Positions 22,341-34,200 of a DNA stretch of 64,000 bases are shown in pieces. Position 1 is the first letter of the stretch, and every line of letters begins with the position of its first letter. Under the pieces are notes generated by a model. That model searched no databases. It was not told the DNA's origin and was given only the letters and a program-made list of their open reading frames with translations. The translations under genes were made by a program, and so were the position numbers. Source of the DNA: Alnus glutinosa (Eukaryota; Streptophyta; Magnoliopsida; Fagales; Betulaceae); NCBI RefSeq assembly GCF_958979055.1, contig NC_084895.1, positions 19,700,501-19,764,500 of the forward strand, given 5' to 3'.

Positions 22341-23117
22341 ATTGGGATGTGTAGCACTTCTCTCTCTCTTTTTTAATTCTCCCAAAAACGTCAAATCCAA
22401 AACATTTCAACTTTTTTTTTTTTTTTTTCACTTTTTATTATTATTCAAATAAAAAAAAATCACTATAAAATAAAATATTTTCACTTTTCTATAAAACAAT
22501 TCTAAACTTTTTTATATTTTATATCACATCAATCACTTCTTATTACTATTCAAATAAAAATTGCAAAACATAACCATTTATAAACGCACCTTAAAACTTT
22601 GAAAAGTGAAAAACTGTTTTGAAAGGATATATATACCTTTTGTTTTTCCATATAGGTTTTTTTTTTTTTTTTTTTTCTTGGTGGTTGGCTCAAGAGTTTT
22701 TGGTTTGGAGCTTAAAAAATCTAAAACATTTTTTTATTTCAAGATTATGTTGCTCACCTTTTTATATAATTTTCTTGGGAACCCGAACCTCCGTATAGTA
22801 TCCAGTTATTTTTTTTTTTTTTTTTTATTTTTTTTTTTTTTTTTTGAGACAGTTTTGGTCCGTGCAAAAATAAAAGACAGTGTGTCCTTTAAATGTAATG
22901 AATATATATTTCTTTTTCATAGTAATATTTTTTACATAATTTTTTTTTTTACAATTTTAACAATTTTTTAAAGATAAATCATTAAATTTTTTTTAGGGCA
23001 CACATATAAGAAAACAAATTCAATAATTGACCATAAAAAAAAAATAAAAAAAAATAAAAAATTGTTAAAATTGTACAACAATCCTTTCTCTTTCATTAAA
23101 CATATGAGTTATAGACT
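22341..23117. other. AT-rich non-coding stretch with homopolymers
   Basis: Long T and A runs and an inverted-repeat remnant of the family seen at 43,379-43,644 (22,400-22,590). Shared with copy C. No gene seen. Confidence 0.5.
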
Positions 23118-23282
23118 AGTAATGCTTATTGTATACACTTTGTACACAAAATCTTAAGTGGCACTTGTTTTAATTTTTAATTTTTTTTTTAAAATATCAT
23201 TTCCCCTTCGAATGCCTTTTAAACAAGTGCCACATAGGATTCATAGGATTTTATGTACAAAGTTTGTGCAAGAAGTATTACT
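23118..23282. mobile_element. Foldback MITE, copy B
   Basis: Arms AGTAATGCTTATTGTA...GGCACTTGTTT and AAACAAGTGCCAC...AAGTATTACT. A shorter ortholog is at 35,298-35,444. Confidence 0.65.
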
Positions 23283-23346
23283 CGTTGTGGACACTAAATT
23301 TTGTATTCGACATTTACCTTATACTTAGTTTTCAACTAATAAAAAA

Positions 23347-24105
23347 TAGGGTAAAATATCTTACACTTCACTGTGGTTTAAAAATTTTATTTTTTGTCCA
23401 CTCAATTTTTATTTTTTTCATAGGTGGTACCTGTGCTATAGGAAAAGACGGAAATAGTACTTCCGTCCAAAACTGACAGATTTTCACGTTAGCAACACGT
23501 GACACCATTTAAATTACAACATGTGGCCCCCATATTTTTTTAATTTTTTTATATATATATTGATACTTTTTTTAAAAAAAATAAAATTTGTAAAGCCACT
23601 CCCAAGGCGATGGGGTTGGTTCGGCCACTCCCAATGGTCAAAATGGGGTCGACCATCCCCATTTGGCCTGGAGTTGGCTTGGTCATCCCTAAAGGCTAAA
23701 GTGAAAAATAAATAAATAAATAAATAAATTTAGGTTTTCACCCTTAGGGGTGGTTCAAGGGACATGGAGGTTGTTCAACCACCCTCAAAACTGGCATTGT
23801 GGGTGGCTAAGCCAACCCCTTGGCCAAATGGGGGTAGCCGGCCACCCCCATGTGGCCCAAAGGCACCCCTACAATTTTATTTTATTTTTTTAAAGAAAAA
23901 TAAAACCTTAATAACAAAATATGGGGGTTACGTGTCGCGATTTTAATGGTGCCACATATCGCTGATGTGAAAATCCGTCAGTTTTGGATTGAGGTACCAT
24001 CTCCGTCTTTTCTCATAGCACAAGTGAAGAAAAAAAAAAAAAAAAACTGAGATGGCCAAAAATAAAGTTTTTAAATCACAGGGGGCAAAAAAGTATTTAA
24101 CCCTA
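23347..24105. mobile_element. GC-rich foldback element, second subfamily, copy B
   Basis: Long inverted arms begin TAGGGTAAAATA and end TATTTAACCCTA. They include paired motifs GACGGAAATAGTA and ACCATCTCCGTC and AAACTGACAGA / CCGTCAGTTTTGG. The centre holds GGCCACCCCC-like units as in 18,935-20,019, but with different spacing. The ortholog in copy C is 35,446-36,085, so it predates the B/C split. Non-coding. Confidence 0.75.
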
Positions 24106-24119
24106 AAAAATATAGGTTA

Positions 24120-24506
24120 TGTTACAATCCTCTCTTGATTTGGGAAAATAAATATACGCTAAGAGTAGTAATTATTTTATTTCTTTCCAAGTAATCGTTA
24201 TTTTCTTTATTTCCTTGTTAGTCGTTGTTTTCACATTAAGTAGTAACTGTAGTATAAGTTAATTCTAGTTATATTAGGTACATAATATAATGTATGTATT
24301 TCTATAAGAGTATTTCTATAAGAGTGGCTTGATTGATAACTCAACCCTAATTTTCCTTTGGTACGTTATAATAGTTTCTTTATTTAAAGGTTGCTATATT
24401 ATGAATCAAGGAGAAGAATAATTAATCAAAATCAACACTTGCGTTGTGAGGTCTAGGTTTCCTCAAAAAACCTAAATTATCCTGTTACAAACTTAAGTTT
24501 GTAACA
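24120..24506 (+). mobile_element. Solo LTR, probably copia type, copy B
   Basis: 387 bp with ends TGTTACAATC and GTTTGTAACA and near-matching 5-bp flanks GGTTA / AGTTA. It has an LTR-like layout (ATATTATGAATCAAGGAGAAG region, then a short U5). No internal region. Ortholog in copy C at 36,099-36,473. Confidence 0.7.
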
Positions 24507-24629
24507 AGTTATTACTACAAAACATTCACTACCAAAAAAATAAATAAATAAATAAATGTTTCAAGTTGCTTGAATAGTGTTGTTTTTGAGCAAAAATATG
24601 ACGCTATTCATTTTAAGTCATTTGAATAA

Positions 24630-24810
24630 GAGTAATGTTTCTTACACAATTTTTGTACAACTTTTACACAACTCTAACAACTTTCTTTTAAAATCAGCCA
24701 TTGAATATTTAGGACCCACATGTTGAAAAACAAATCCAATGGTTAATCATAACAAAAAGCAGTTAGAGTTGTGCAAAAGTTGTGAGAGAGTTGTGTAAGA
24801 AACATTACTC
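24630..24810. mobile_element. Mutator-type MITE, private to copy B
   Basis: 181 bp with inverted ends GAGTAATGTTTCTTACACAA and its complement, flanked by a perfect 9-bp duplication TTTGAATAA (24,621-24,629 and 24,811-24,819). Copy C (near 36,580) has the empty site. Confidence 0.85.
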
Positions 24811-24879
24811 TTTGAATAATGTTCGTTAGAAAACGACTTAACACATAAGGTTTAGAGCCCAGATGATAGTCGTTTTGCT

Positions 24880-25005
24880 GTTCAAACAATCACTAAAAAA
24901 AAAAGTGATTTAGTGTCGTTTAATTTAGGGTCGTGTTACTGTTCAAACAACTCCAAATTAAACGACACTAAGTCACTTTTTTTTGTAACGATTGTTTGGA
25001 TTCTG
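24880..25005. repeat. Large hairpin, copy B
   Basis: Inverted arms around TTTAGTGTCGTTTAATTT and AAATTAAACGACACTAA with a loop of about 30 bases. Also present in copy C (36,645-36,770). Probably a foldback MITE core. Confidence 0.6.
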
Positions 25006-25082
25006 GCATTTATCAATTTTTATTTTTTTTATGTTGCGTGCTTACGTAACGTAGGATGAAGATTAACAAAAAAAGAAAGATA

Positions 25083-25663
25083 TGTTAGAATTTTCGAGGA
25101 ATTCTAGACCTCCTATTTTAGGATTTTCGATGAATCCTAGACCTCTTTGGTTGAGCAATTAGAGGTACTCGGAACTCACAAATATAAGGTTTGATAATTA
25201 ACTTGATTGATTCTTATTCAATAACAAAACAGTATTTAAAAGAATGGAATACAATAGAAAATAGAGTTCCACATGAAATAGAACTTCTATTTGACTTCTA
25301 TCTCAACAACCTAACCTACTGTCAACAAGACTCCTAAAAGATAAAGATAAAAGAGATAAACATGAGACCTCTAACCAAATACAACTACTAAAGACTCGAC
25401 TATAACTAAAGCAACAATTGAAATAATACTACTAATAATAAAATACTAACAGATAATTCTAACAGACTTAATGCCTAACAAAGACTACGACTACATACAG
25501 TAACATTCCACCCTTCTTCGAAAGACCTTGTCCTCAAGGTCTTAAAAATCTTGAAATGTCTTGAACTTGGATTCGTCTTTTGCTGACTTATCACTGAAAA
25601 CGAAAGCACATGATTGCTTATCTAACTTTCTAAAAAATGTCTTTTTCCTTTTCTTAGACCAAA
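25083..25663 (-). mobile_element. Truncated gypsy element: 3' LTR plus end of the internal region
   Basis: On the minus strand an LTR of 423 bp runs from 25,505 (TGTTACTG) to 25,083 (AATTCTAACA). It is preceded by a purine-rich tract GAAGAAGGGTGGAA and by codons for LEDKV followed by FRRR/FEEG, the usual end of gypsy polyproteins. The internal part is cut at 25,663, exactly where duplication copy C begins. The rest of the element and the left half of the copy, including its H2A exon, are absent. Confidence 0.7.
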
Positions 25664-26621
25664 CATTGATTTAGCCGTTTAGGGCAATAAACACAAACAT
25701 CAACCAAACTATAACACAGACCCACGAATTTTCGAACCAAAACGCTAGCCTAGTAAGCAAAACAACCCACATCTAATTAAGCAAAATCACAGATCTGAGA
25801 GCTAGAAAAAATACCAAGTTCTAAAGCACCCAAAACAGAAAACGAAACAAATGAATACAGCATAATTGAATGTCAAACAATCAGAGAAGGGAAAAACAAA
25901 GAGACTTAAATTAATGGAACAAGGAAACCTTGACACCAGTGATAATATCAGGCGGTGTAGTCTTGGGCTATACAGATTGATCTTTGTTCTTTTTACATTG
26001 AAAGTTGAAACTGGTATCATCTTTTCTCAGAAAAGAGCAAAAGAGAAAGTGATATTTACAATTCATAGATGCTCTCCCTACTGTTTGGAACTTCAAAATC
26101 GAGTACGCATAACATTGAAAGAACAAACATATATCATTTGAACCAACCTATTTGATTTAAATGGAAAAATCAAATGGAGAAAAAAGCAGTCTATCGAAAA
26201 CAAGATATTGGCCAACTTCAACCAACATTTGGGCATGGTTTCATTGTTAAACAAGAGAAAGTAGGCACTAAGCAACACATAAAAAGGGATTATCAACAAC
26301 TCAGACTTGTTAGCATCCATTGCTTTGTTACCCAATCTATTCCACATTATTGTTTTGAACCTACACCCTTGATTTTTGCTATTCAACAAGGGAATACACT
26401 TACTAGCTTACAAGCCGGTTCACCGTACTACCACCTGGCCCCCTAGCTGACCCAATCAATTGGGTTTTTCATGTGTTTTCATGGTGTGTGATTTAAGTCC
26501 ATAGTCCCTTTGGAGCAAGGGGGGAATGTTTTGTCATTTTCTGTCAATTTGCTCAGATAAGTTCTAAATGCAGAACAGAACACATGAGATTGAAAACAAA
26601 GACTACATTAAGAAAAAACAT

Positions 26622-26910
26622 TTTTCTTTTATAAGTGAAGATAAATATGATAAAACGCGTACGGCACTCATAAGTACACAAGTAATATACAACATGAAGC
26701 ACCCAAGTAAAGCTAGCACAAGAAAGACCTAAACAACCCAAAACAAACAGGACCCACCCAAGAAAAACCCAAAAAAACACAAAAAGCTCCCAAACCCAAA
26801 CCCAAACCCAAAGCCCACAAACACCAACAACCCTCAAACTTGAAACCCACATGAAGCACTCAGCACTAAAAAATGTCGGCCTTCCCTTTCCCACATCTAG
26901 AGGATGTGCT
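26622..26910 (-). mobile_element. 5'-truncated L1 tail, copy C
   Basis: Ortholog of 2,516-2,804, with CTACATTAAGAAAAA repeats at 26,603-26,621 and 26,911-26,928. Confidence 0.8.
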
Positions 26911-27732
26911 CTACATTAAGAAAAACATATTTTCGAAAAGAGTGCCAATGAACAATGGGTCATGTCTGTCATAACTCATGATTGATCATCGTTGTCTCTA
27001 TATTCCATCACGGAGATTTGAATATGAATATGAACTATCAAAAGTACTTATAAAAAAAAAATAAAAAAAAATATGAACTATCAAAAGACACATCTCTACT
27101 TCATTTCACAAATCAAAGCCCCCCTCCTATTTTAGCATGTTCGAAATACTGATTTTCAGTCATCAATATGAAATGCCCAAAAAAGAGATAATTGCTCTTA
27201 GAGATAAAAATCGGTGAGAGTGAGAAAAATCAAAGAGGAGGAGGGAGGGAGGGAGAGAAAAATACGAGAATGAGCTGCAAGAGAGACAAGAATACCTGAG
27301 ATGTGAAAACCCCAATGGCGATGGCAAAGGAAAACTCAGAAGCCAAAACCGAAAAGAGACAAGATCCTTGCAAGAGAAGGAGTTGTGCGGAGCAGAGAGA
27401 GAAAGAAGGAGACTTTGAAGTTGAGCAAGGAGAACTTGAGAAGTTTGGGTGTGTGTATTGAGCGTGAATGAGAAGGTCAGGTGCACAGGTTGAGCGAGAC
27501 CATGAGAGGGGAAAATGGTGTGCAGAAACTAAACTTTTTTTAAAAAAAAAAAAAAAAACCGAAACAATTTTACGCCGGTTAAAAGATGTTATTCTTGTCA
27601 ATCGAAAATAATTTCGGTTTCTTAAGATTTTCGGTCGTACCAAACATTAGGAAATGGGTAAAACCTTTATGTAAAAACAATGGGGCCTTAATCGCTAGTA
27701 TATGATTCTTTGTTTCAATTTGTGATTGTATA

Positions 27733-28148
27733 ACCACCGCTACAATTTTTGTACCTTGTATATCCCAATTGGATTAACAACCCAATTGCTTTCCTTGGAA
27801 TCTACTCCAAAACATAATACCACCACTCTTTGCAGATGAGCCTGTGACTGCAGTAGAAATCTTAAAGCATCACACATCCACAGAATGCATACGCATAGAG
27901 ATGACACCACAATATCAACAAGCTTAAGAACATACCCAAATACGGCACATTAATTACAATGGATTGCTAGCCAGGTATGATAAGTTCGCATGTAAAATGA
28001 TAAATGAGAAAACACAAGCCATATATAGAAGTTCCCAGTTCAATAAAGCTACCGATTTCTCTATATGCTTCGAGGATGACGTTGTTAAGAGACTCAAAAC
28101 TGTCCAAAGACTCAATTTCATTAAAATCTCATAAGAGGCCTAATTTAG
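27733..28148 (-). other. Conserved block 3' of mTERF, copy C
   Basis: Ortholog of 3,835-4,190 and 15,913-16,318. Coding status is uncertain. Confidence 0.3.
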
Positions 28149-28168
28149 GTCAACTACATGGCAAATTC

Positions 28169-28711
28169 TCGGGGTAAAAATACCAGGAGATAATAACCGG
28201 CCGCATCTGCTATCCGCATATGTGGATGCGGTTAGCAAAAACAAGGTATACGAATACAGTTAATAACCACATCTGCATTCCCTTTACTTATAATACATAT
28301 CATATATATTTAGTTAAATTCACTAAAACAATGCCATTTTGAATTTGGTATATTTCAGACCTTTAGGTTATGTTAAGATCTTTTCACTATCATTTCAAAG
28401 TCATACCTCATTATATTTACTTTTTTTCCTTTAATCCAAATCTTGATTAGTGTATGAGATAATGACTCTCTATGGCTGATAATCATGAATTGTGTAACAA
28501 GTTAAATATTAATTTATTTAAACTTGCATATTGTAATAACTGCATTAGTACATATAGATTTCAATAGTAATCCAAAACTCTTATTATCTTATATGAGAAT
28601 AGCAAATAATAACTGCATTTAATAATCGTGCAGATGCAAATATTTAAAAGTAATACCAGTATTATGCGAATGTAGATATTGCTAATAACCATATCCGCAT
28701 TTTCACCCCTA
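28169..28711. mobile_element. hAT-type MITE, copy C
   Basis: Ortholog of 4,214-4,758. GCAAATTC on both sides (28,161-28,168 and 28,712-28,719). Confidence 0.85.
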
Positions 28712-28719
28712 GCAAATTC

Positions 28720-28869
28720 AATGGGCATAAAGTGCCTTGTGCCTTCAGCACACATGCCAAAGACATTAAGCACATTGAGAAATAGACACTCATGATAGAA
28801 TCGTCTTGGTGTCAAGCTAGGATGTTCCATCATGCATAAAAATAGGCTGTGAGCAAAAACAAAAGCCAT
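28720..28869 (-). other. Conserved exon-like segment, copy C
   Basis: Ortholog of 4,767-4,916. Still open on the minus strand, starting MAFVFAHSLFLCMMEHPSLT. Function unknown. Confidence 0.3.
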
Positions 28870-29210
28870 ACAAATCAGTCATTGCCTGCAATTCAGGGTC
28901 ATTTTTTTCTTTTCAGGGGTGGTACGGAAGAGGGAGTTCAAACACAAGTGGCGATATGTGAGTTATGATTTTGTTTGGAATCTAAAAACTATGTCATACC
29001 ATAATATTTGATACTTTGTCTTGGACATCACATTGTCCAGGTCAAAACAGAGTAAGATAATACAAATCCAATGCCCAATAACTTACTTTTTGGCCATACA
29101 ATACCTAATTAATTGAAAATGCTTTAACTGCCAACTATGACACATCAAATTGAAAGTCAAAATGTTACAAGTTTTCCATCCGGCATACCTTCTCAGACTG
29201 AAATGCTACA

Positions 29211-30374
29211 TCAAGCAGACATCTTACCCTGATATACCTTCAACAATTGAGGAACATCATCCCGAAATCTGATCACAAACTTCTCCAAAAACACCCTCTC
29301 ACTCGGTAGCAAGAAAGTCGCCAAGGCCAAGTTATTCTTGACCAAACCCTTGGCTTGCAAAATTTGAACAACTGACCACCGAGGGATAATTCTTTTTTCC
29401 AAGCTTATATTTATAACTCGAGGAATTGAAGCAATATCTGTTGATGGCCAACCACTTTTGTTCACAAGGAAATCCATTGTTTTCGTCATATTCTCTTCTG
29501 AAACTACCATACAATTTGGATGCCTTTTAAATGCTGCGAGGGCCGTGTCCCTTGACCAACCCCACCTCTTATAAAGCTCCAATCTTGATTCCAGCTTTTG
29601 TTTACTCATCTTCAATAACGCTTGGATTGCCAGGACAAACTCCGTTTTTAAGGGATCGAATCCGATTTCTGTAACCTGTTGGGCAGCCTCAACAAACCTA
29701 GTATGCTTAATAAACGCTACAGAGGGATAACTACTGACGAAGAATGAGATTCTAGATAGAGGCACTCCAAGTTGTCTCAAAAGTGCAATGTTAGGAGCCA
29801 CAGTATTCGTTACATCACATAGAAAAGAACGTGTTGAGCGCTTGAAAGTTTTCAGGACTTTCTCGTCAACAAGTACAGTCTTAAGGAAATCATAGCAGGG
29901 GATAATACGTTTCTCTAAGTTGGTTTTGAACAGAAATGGTTTTGAAGAAAGGATGGGAATGAGGTCAGAGCTCGAAACCCCTATGGAACGCATAAGCTCA
30001 ATCTTGGGCAAAAGGGTCTTCTCAGGATGAGCTAAAAGAACCTGTGGATGCATCCTGACGATTTGGGAGATCTGGGCATTGCTGAATCCATTCTCTTTAA
30101 GAAAATTTAGAACCGAGTCTGGTTTCTCTGGGTTCTGAAATACTACCCTCTGGGATGCTAAAATTGCAGATTTTGCGGACAACCCACAAGAGTTTATGAG
30201 GTAAGACACTGCAAAATAATGTTTCTCCTCTTCTGGTTTTTCATTAGATTCAACTAAACTACCTACTGATGTAAACGATTTGACAATAAAGAAACCATTT
30301 TGCTGAAGAAAACCTAAATGGGTCCTCCTGTGTTTGAGTACTTCTAGCTGTCTTGAACAGAGAAAACCAAACAT
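29211..30374 (-). CDS. mTERF family protein, copy C
   Basis: Intact single-exon ORF of 387 residues with the same architecture as copy A: a basic targeting-like N-terminus, repeated mTERF helical units, and conserved blocks GWSRDTALAAFKRHPNCMVV and IIPRWSVVQIL. TGA directly after GKMSA ends it six residues earlier than A and B, which have TCA there. It is closest to copy B (shared VRMHPQVL, KHTRF, QVTEIGFDPL). Notable private changes: C in IIPCYDFLK, where the others have S, and ALATFLL for ALGTFLL. Predicted to act in plastid or mitochondrial gene expression. The target is unknown. Confidence 0.9.
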   Translation of the reverse strand: MFGFLCSRQLEVLKHRRTHLGFLQQNGFFIVKSFTSVGSLVESNEKPEEEKHYFAVSYLINSCGLSAKSAILASQRVVFQNPEKPDSVLNFLKENGFSNAQISQIVRMHPQVLLAHPEKTLLPKIELMRSIGVSSSDLIPILSSKPFLFKTNLEKRIIPCYDFLKTVLVDEKVLKTFKRSTRSFLCDVTNTVAPNIALLRQLGVPLSRISFFVSSYPSVAFIKHTRFVEAAQQVTEIGFDPLKTEFVLAIQALLKMSKQKLESRLELYKRWGWSRDTALAAFKRHPNCMVVSEENMTKTMDFLVNKSGWPSTDIASIPRVINISLEKRIIPRWSVVQILQAKGLVKNNLALATFLLPSERVFLEKFVIRFRDDVPQLLKVYQGKMSA

Positions 30375-31141
30375 AACTGACTCACCAAAATATTTCGAGA
30401 GACAGCTTCAACTGGGCTCCTCGCCTCCTGGAATGGTTAATTTATCCTTCAGAGAATACTGGCTTCTGAATTCTTCATGCGCTTCTAATCTGAGGCGTGC
30501 TTGAGTTCCATCAAAACAGTGTAGAACAATTTAGTCCAACCACACTGGATCTCTCAGCCAATCACCCACCCTTCTTCCTTCTCCACGCCTAACCTCAAAC
30601 ACCATAGTCGCCACTGCCAACTTCCTCAACCCCCACCCCCCCAACTCTATCCCTCCCTAAGCCCTCCTGAAACCCTTCTCAGCCACTTTCACCCTTCTTC
30701 CAAGTCCCCAATAACAATGATGAGGGAGCACGAGATTGAGTGCGGTTAAATCCAGATGATTTTCAACCTTATGATTATGTTTAGATGACGTGGCTATATC
30801 CAGAGGTGAGCCGCTCCTGATTTAACTGGTTGCTTAATTTTGGATTAACTCCTCTCAAAATTATTTAACAAATTGGAGAATGTGATTATGAGAGATTATT
30901 TATAAGATTTATTTGTCTAAATAAAAATTGAGCTTTCTAGCTACTTTTTAATCAAGTGAATTTTATAAAGTAAAAAAAATTTATATGAAAATGTGAAGAA
31001 AAAAAAAATTGTATAGTAGTGAGTTTTTTTTTATTTAAATAGTAATAAAAAAAATTATTTTTGTGATATAAAAAATGAAAAAAGTTATAATGTTTTAAAG
31101 TTGATGTTTTTGTAGGAGAAGTGAATAAAAAAATAAAAAAG

Positions 31142-31164
31142 TGGGGGGGGGGGGGGAGGGGGGG
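31142..31164 (+). repeat. G-rich tract, copy C
   Basis: Runs of 15 and 7 guanines split by one A, the shorter counterpart of 20,418-20,491. Confidence 0.85.
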
Positions 31165-31262
31165 TTGCCAAACAGGATAATCTCCTACATGTATGTCTAT
31201 TATTTTCTGCACAATAACAAACCAATTTTTAAGTCAGACTTAAAAAGGCAATAGTATTATAT

Positions 31263-31428
31263 ATGAGGAATGTTAGAGCATCTCCTTGTGTTCTCCTGGA
31301 ATGGCATAGATGCAATTTTTTTGATTAAAAAATTGCATTTGTGCCATCCAAAAGGACATAGATGTAATTTTTTAATTACATTTATGCCATTCCAGGAGAA
31401 CACTAGGAGATGTTCTAGCATTTCTCAT
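31263..31428. mobile_element. Foldback MITE, private to copy C
   Basis: 166 bp with inverted arms ATGAGGAATGTTAGAGCATC and its near-complement ending CTAGCATTTCTCAT, with paired inner motifs TTCTCCTGGAATGGCATA / TATGCCATTCCAGGAGAA. Flanked by TATAT on both sides. Copy B (near 20,800) keeps the empty site. Confidence 0.8.
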
Positions 31429-31552
31429 TATATCTATGATGCATAAAAAGATCTACTGCTATTAATCATTAATAAATCCATGTAATTTTTCATTATCCAT
31501 GATGCTTTTCTCAAATCAAGAAATTTAATGGTAGTATCTTTACGTATCCTTT

Positions 31553-31716
31553 GAATAATGTTAGGAACCATTTTTTATTTTTTATCCTTTTAAGTTGATG
31601 TGACTTTTAAAATCGCAATTAGATTAAAATTTAATAGTGATTCATCTCAAATCTAAGAATGATTTTAAGAGATACGTCAATTTGAAAGGATAAACAGATA
31701 ATCCTTAACATTACTC
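31553..31716. mobile_element. Mutator-type MITE, copy C
   Basis: Ortholog of 20,931-21,082, with flanks GTATCCTTT / ATATCTTTT. Confidence 0.7.
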
Positions 31717-32631
31717 ATATCTTTTAGTTAAGATAAAATATTACCCTTTCCACTCATGTTTGCCATAAAAATGGAAAACCAAACTCGACACAAGAATATT
31801 TGAAAATATAATAAAGTTTTAAAGAAAAAGGCTTTACCCTATCTATGAAGAAAAACATGGTTGCATTTAGTGTTTTCAATAAACAAAGAGGGAGAGATTT
31901 TTACCCAAAAAAAAATGGGTTCATGTCATGCATATTTTGTTAGAGGGTTTTACTTTCTAAGTAATGGATTTATAAGTTCCACCTATAAAATTGTTAGTGT
32001 GGCCCATGCAAGATGCATGGCCTATGCTGAGAGGGGCTACACGGTTCCTATAATGTTTTTGAGTATATTGTGAATTGCTGCAGAAAGTGGCCACGTGGTG
32101 GCACTGCCCTACTCTAGTGAACCTGTTGTACTAAGATATTATGATTAATTCAATTATCCAGTGGGGAGTTATAGAACCACTCCTCGAAGCCTATTTTGTG
32201 CTTCACCTACCTCAATAACTAGTCTTCAGGAAGAGTAATGTATGTACCTCTCACATGTTTTAAGACATTTATCAACTTATTAAACCTGTTTATAGCTAAT
32301 TTTTATCCGATTTGCTCTACCTATCAATGTGAGTGTAGCTTGCATGAGACCTAACAGACACAGGCTTTTAGGCTATAGCTACAATAATTAGCACTATTTA
32401 TGCAGAGCCAAAATAACACAATACAATGAAATTCCTTGAGGCGTTAGTCCTCTATAATCTGTATCTGTTTGGCTTTGACATTCTCTACTTGCAAAGAAAA
32501 GAACAATAAAAATGAAGAAAATGGGGGCACGGGGAGAGAACTGAAAAAGGAAAGGAAAAATTAACTAAACCGTAAAAGAGAGAAGTTGGGCAACACAATT
32601 ATCTCCCTCTTTATTTTTCTTTTTTTTTTAG

Positions 32632-32970
32632 GAGAAATGATCATTACATTCATTTCTCACAATAAATCCACAACAAGTTGACGTGGCTGGTAATATTTTA
32701 TTATTATTTTGGGATTTGATTCTTGTACAACACCAATACAACAACTTTACAACAACCCCTCACGTGAGGGTAGGCTCCAGTATGTGGGACCCACCCTCAT
32801 ATGAGGGATTGTAGTACAGTTGTTGTATTGGTGTTGTAAATCTAACATTTTCCTATTATTTTTGTTTTGTTTTGTTTTCTTTTTGTAAAAAAGTAATAAA
32901 ATATTACCAGTCACGTCAGCTTGTTGTAGAGCTGTTGTGAGAAATAAGTGTAGGGATCATTTCTCTTTTT
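32632..32970. mobile_element. Nested foldback pair, private to copy C
   Basis: Outer arms GGAGAAATGATC / GATCATTTCTC, with inner paired TGACGTGGCTGGTAATATTT / AAATATTACCAGTCACGTCA. They enclose a second foldback (about 32,725-32,840) with arms TGTACAACACCAATACAACA / TGTTGTATTGGTGTTGTA. Copy B (near 21,985) is the empty site. Confidence 0.75.
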
Positions 32971-33072
32971 TTAGAAAATGCTCTATTTTTTAAATTTTTA
33001 TTCTCAACAGTAATTTTCAAATGATGTGTCATCATCCCATAAGATAATGATACATTTTTCAAAAGGAATGTG

Positions 33073-33232
33073 TTATTTCTACATCACATTACCTTACATC
33101 AATTCTACACCAAGACACATAGAATATAAGACCCATGTATATGAGACTCACAGATATGGAATCCACATGCATGAGTCTCACACCCTATGTGTCTTAATAT
33201 AAAGTTGATGTAGGGTAATGTGATGTAGAAAA
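33073..33232. mobile_element. Inner foldback MITE, copy C
   Basis: Ortholog of 22,092-22,254, with ends TTATTTCTACATCACATTA / TAATGTGATGTAGAAA. It lies inside the same outer inverted repeat as in B. Confidence 0.65.
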
Positions 33233-33576
33233 TTTCCCTTCCCAAAATGATAGATCACATAATATTATGACACATCATTTGGAACTAAATTTTAGAAAGA
33301 AAAAAAGAATTGAGATGTGTAGCACTTCTATTTTTTTTTTTTTTTGCTTCTCCCTAAAAAGTCAAATCCAAAACATTTTAACATTTTTTTACTTTTTACA
33401 TCACATCAATCATTTTTTTATTATTATTCAAATAAAAAAAAATCACTATAAAACAAAACATTTTCACTTTTCTATAAAACAATTCCAAACTTTTTTATAT
33501 TTTATATTACATCAATCACTTCTTACTATTATTCAAATAAAAATTTCACAGCATAACCATTTATCAAACACACCTT

Positions 33577-34200
33577 AAGAGCATTAGTAGCAGATACCTT
33601 ATAAATAGTTCTGTTTCTTAAAATAGGAAAAATTGGAAAAAGGTACAAAAAAATCAAGCTACAGCAGTTATCCTATTTTAGATGGTCATCCTTGAGAAGC
33701 TACAGTGCTTCCCAATACATTGGGTAGCTATGTTGCTACCCAATACAATATTTTAATAAAAAAAAAAGAAAAAGGCTTTATCTCTCTCTGATTCTCTCTC
33801 CTTCACCCGTCCTTTGAATCACTTCACTCGTCCTCCTTTATTTCCGTTGTCCTTCCTTTCCCAACTAGAACCGGAAGCTAAACCAGCTGAACCAAAGTTA
33901 GTGTCGAAGCGAAACTAGAACCGCCAGAGGCTCCCGATGCAGATCCGAAACCCAAAGAACCGAAGCAGAACTTGATCCGATCCAATGAAGCTGTCGGTTG
34001 CAAGACGATTGATTTGATCATTGGGTCTTGCAAAATTTCCCTCTCTCTTCTGCACGCTATAATCGAACTTTTTGTTGCTGTAATATTTCCAAAGGCCGTC
34101 GATGGCTTTAAGCTCTGCTTTTGGGATGAACTGGACCTCGGAGAAGAAGATGTAGCCTTGATTTTAAGTGGGCTCACCAGCCAGGATGATTTTAATGCTC
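33577..34200. mobile_element. Insertion private to copy C with unexplained internal sequence
   Basis: Absent at the matching place in copy B (near 22,590). Starts GAGCATTAGTAGCAG and its right part ends TTTTAATGCTC, so GAGCATTA/TAATGCTC could be short terminal repeats. The interior (33,850-34,200) is richer in GC than its surroundings. It has open stretches on both strands, for example VGCKTIDLIIGSCKISLSLL on +, but I recognise no protein. It may be a captured gene fragment. Confidence 0.4.

Larger units (their letters stand above)
12387..25082. repeat. Segmental duplication copy B
   Basis: Aligned with A from its leader (54 and following) through the mTERF flank. Its right flank (20,030-25,082) is shared with C (30,755-36,790), not with A or D. 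Private insertions: GC-rich foldback 18,935-20,019 and MITE 24,630-24,810. The leader 12,387-13,364 and the stretch 13,640-14,820 are non-coding apart from conserved splice-like sequence. It ends against a truncated gypsy element. Confidence 0.9.

Noticed and set aside
24531..24560. CACTA transposon end (CACTACCAAAAAA)
   Set aside because: No matching inverted end or 3-bp target duplication found on the other side.
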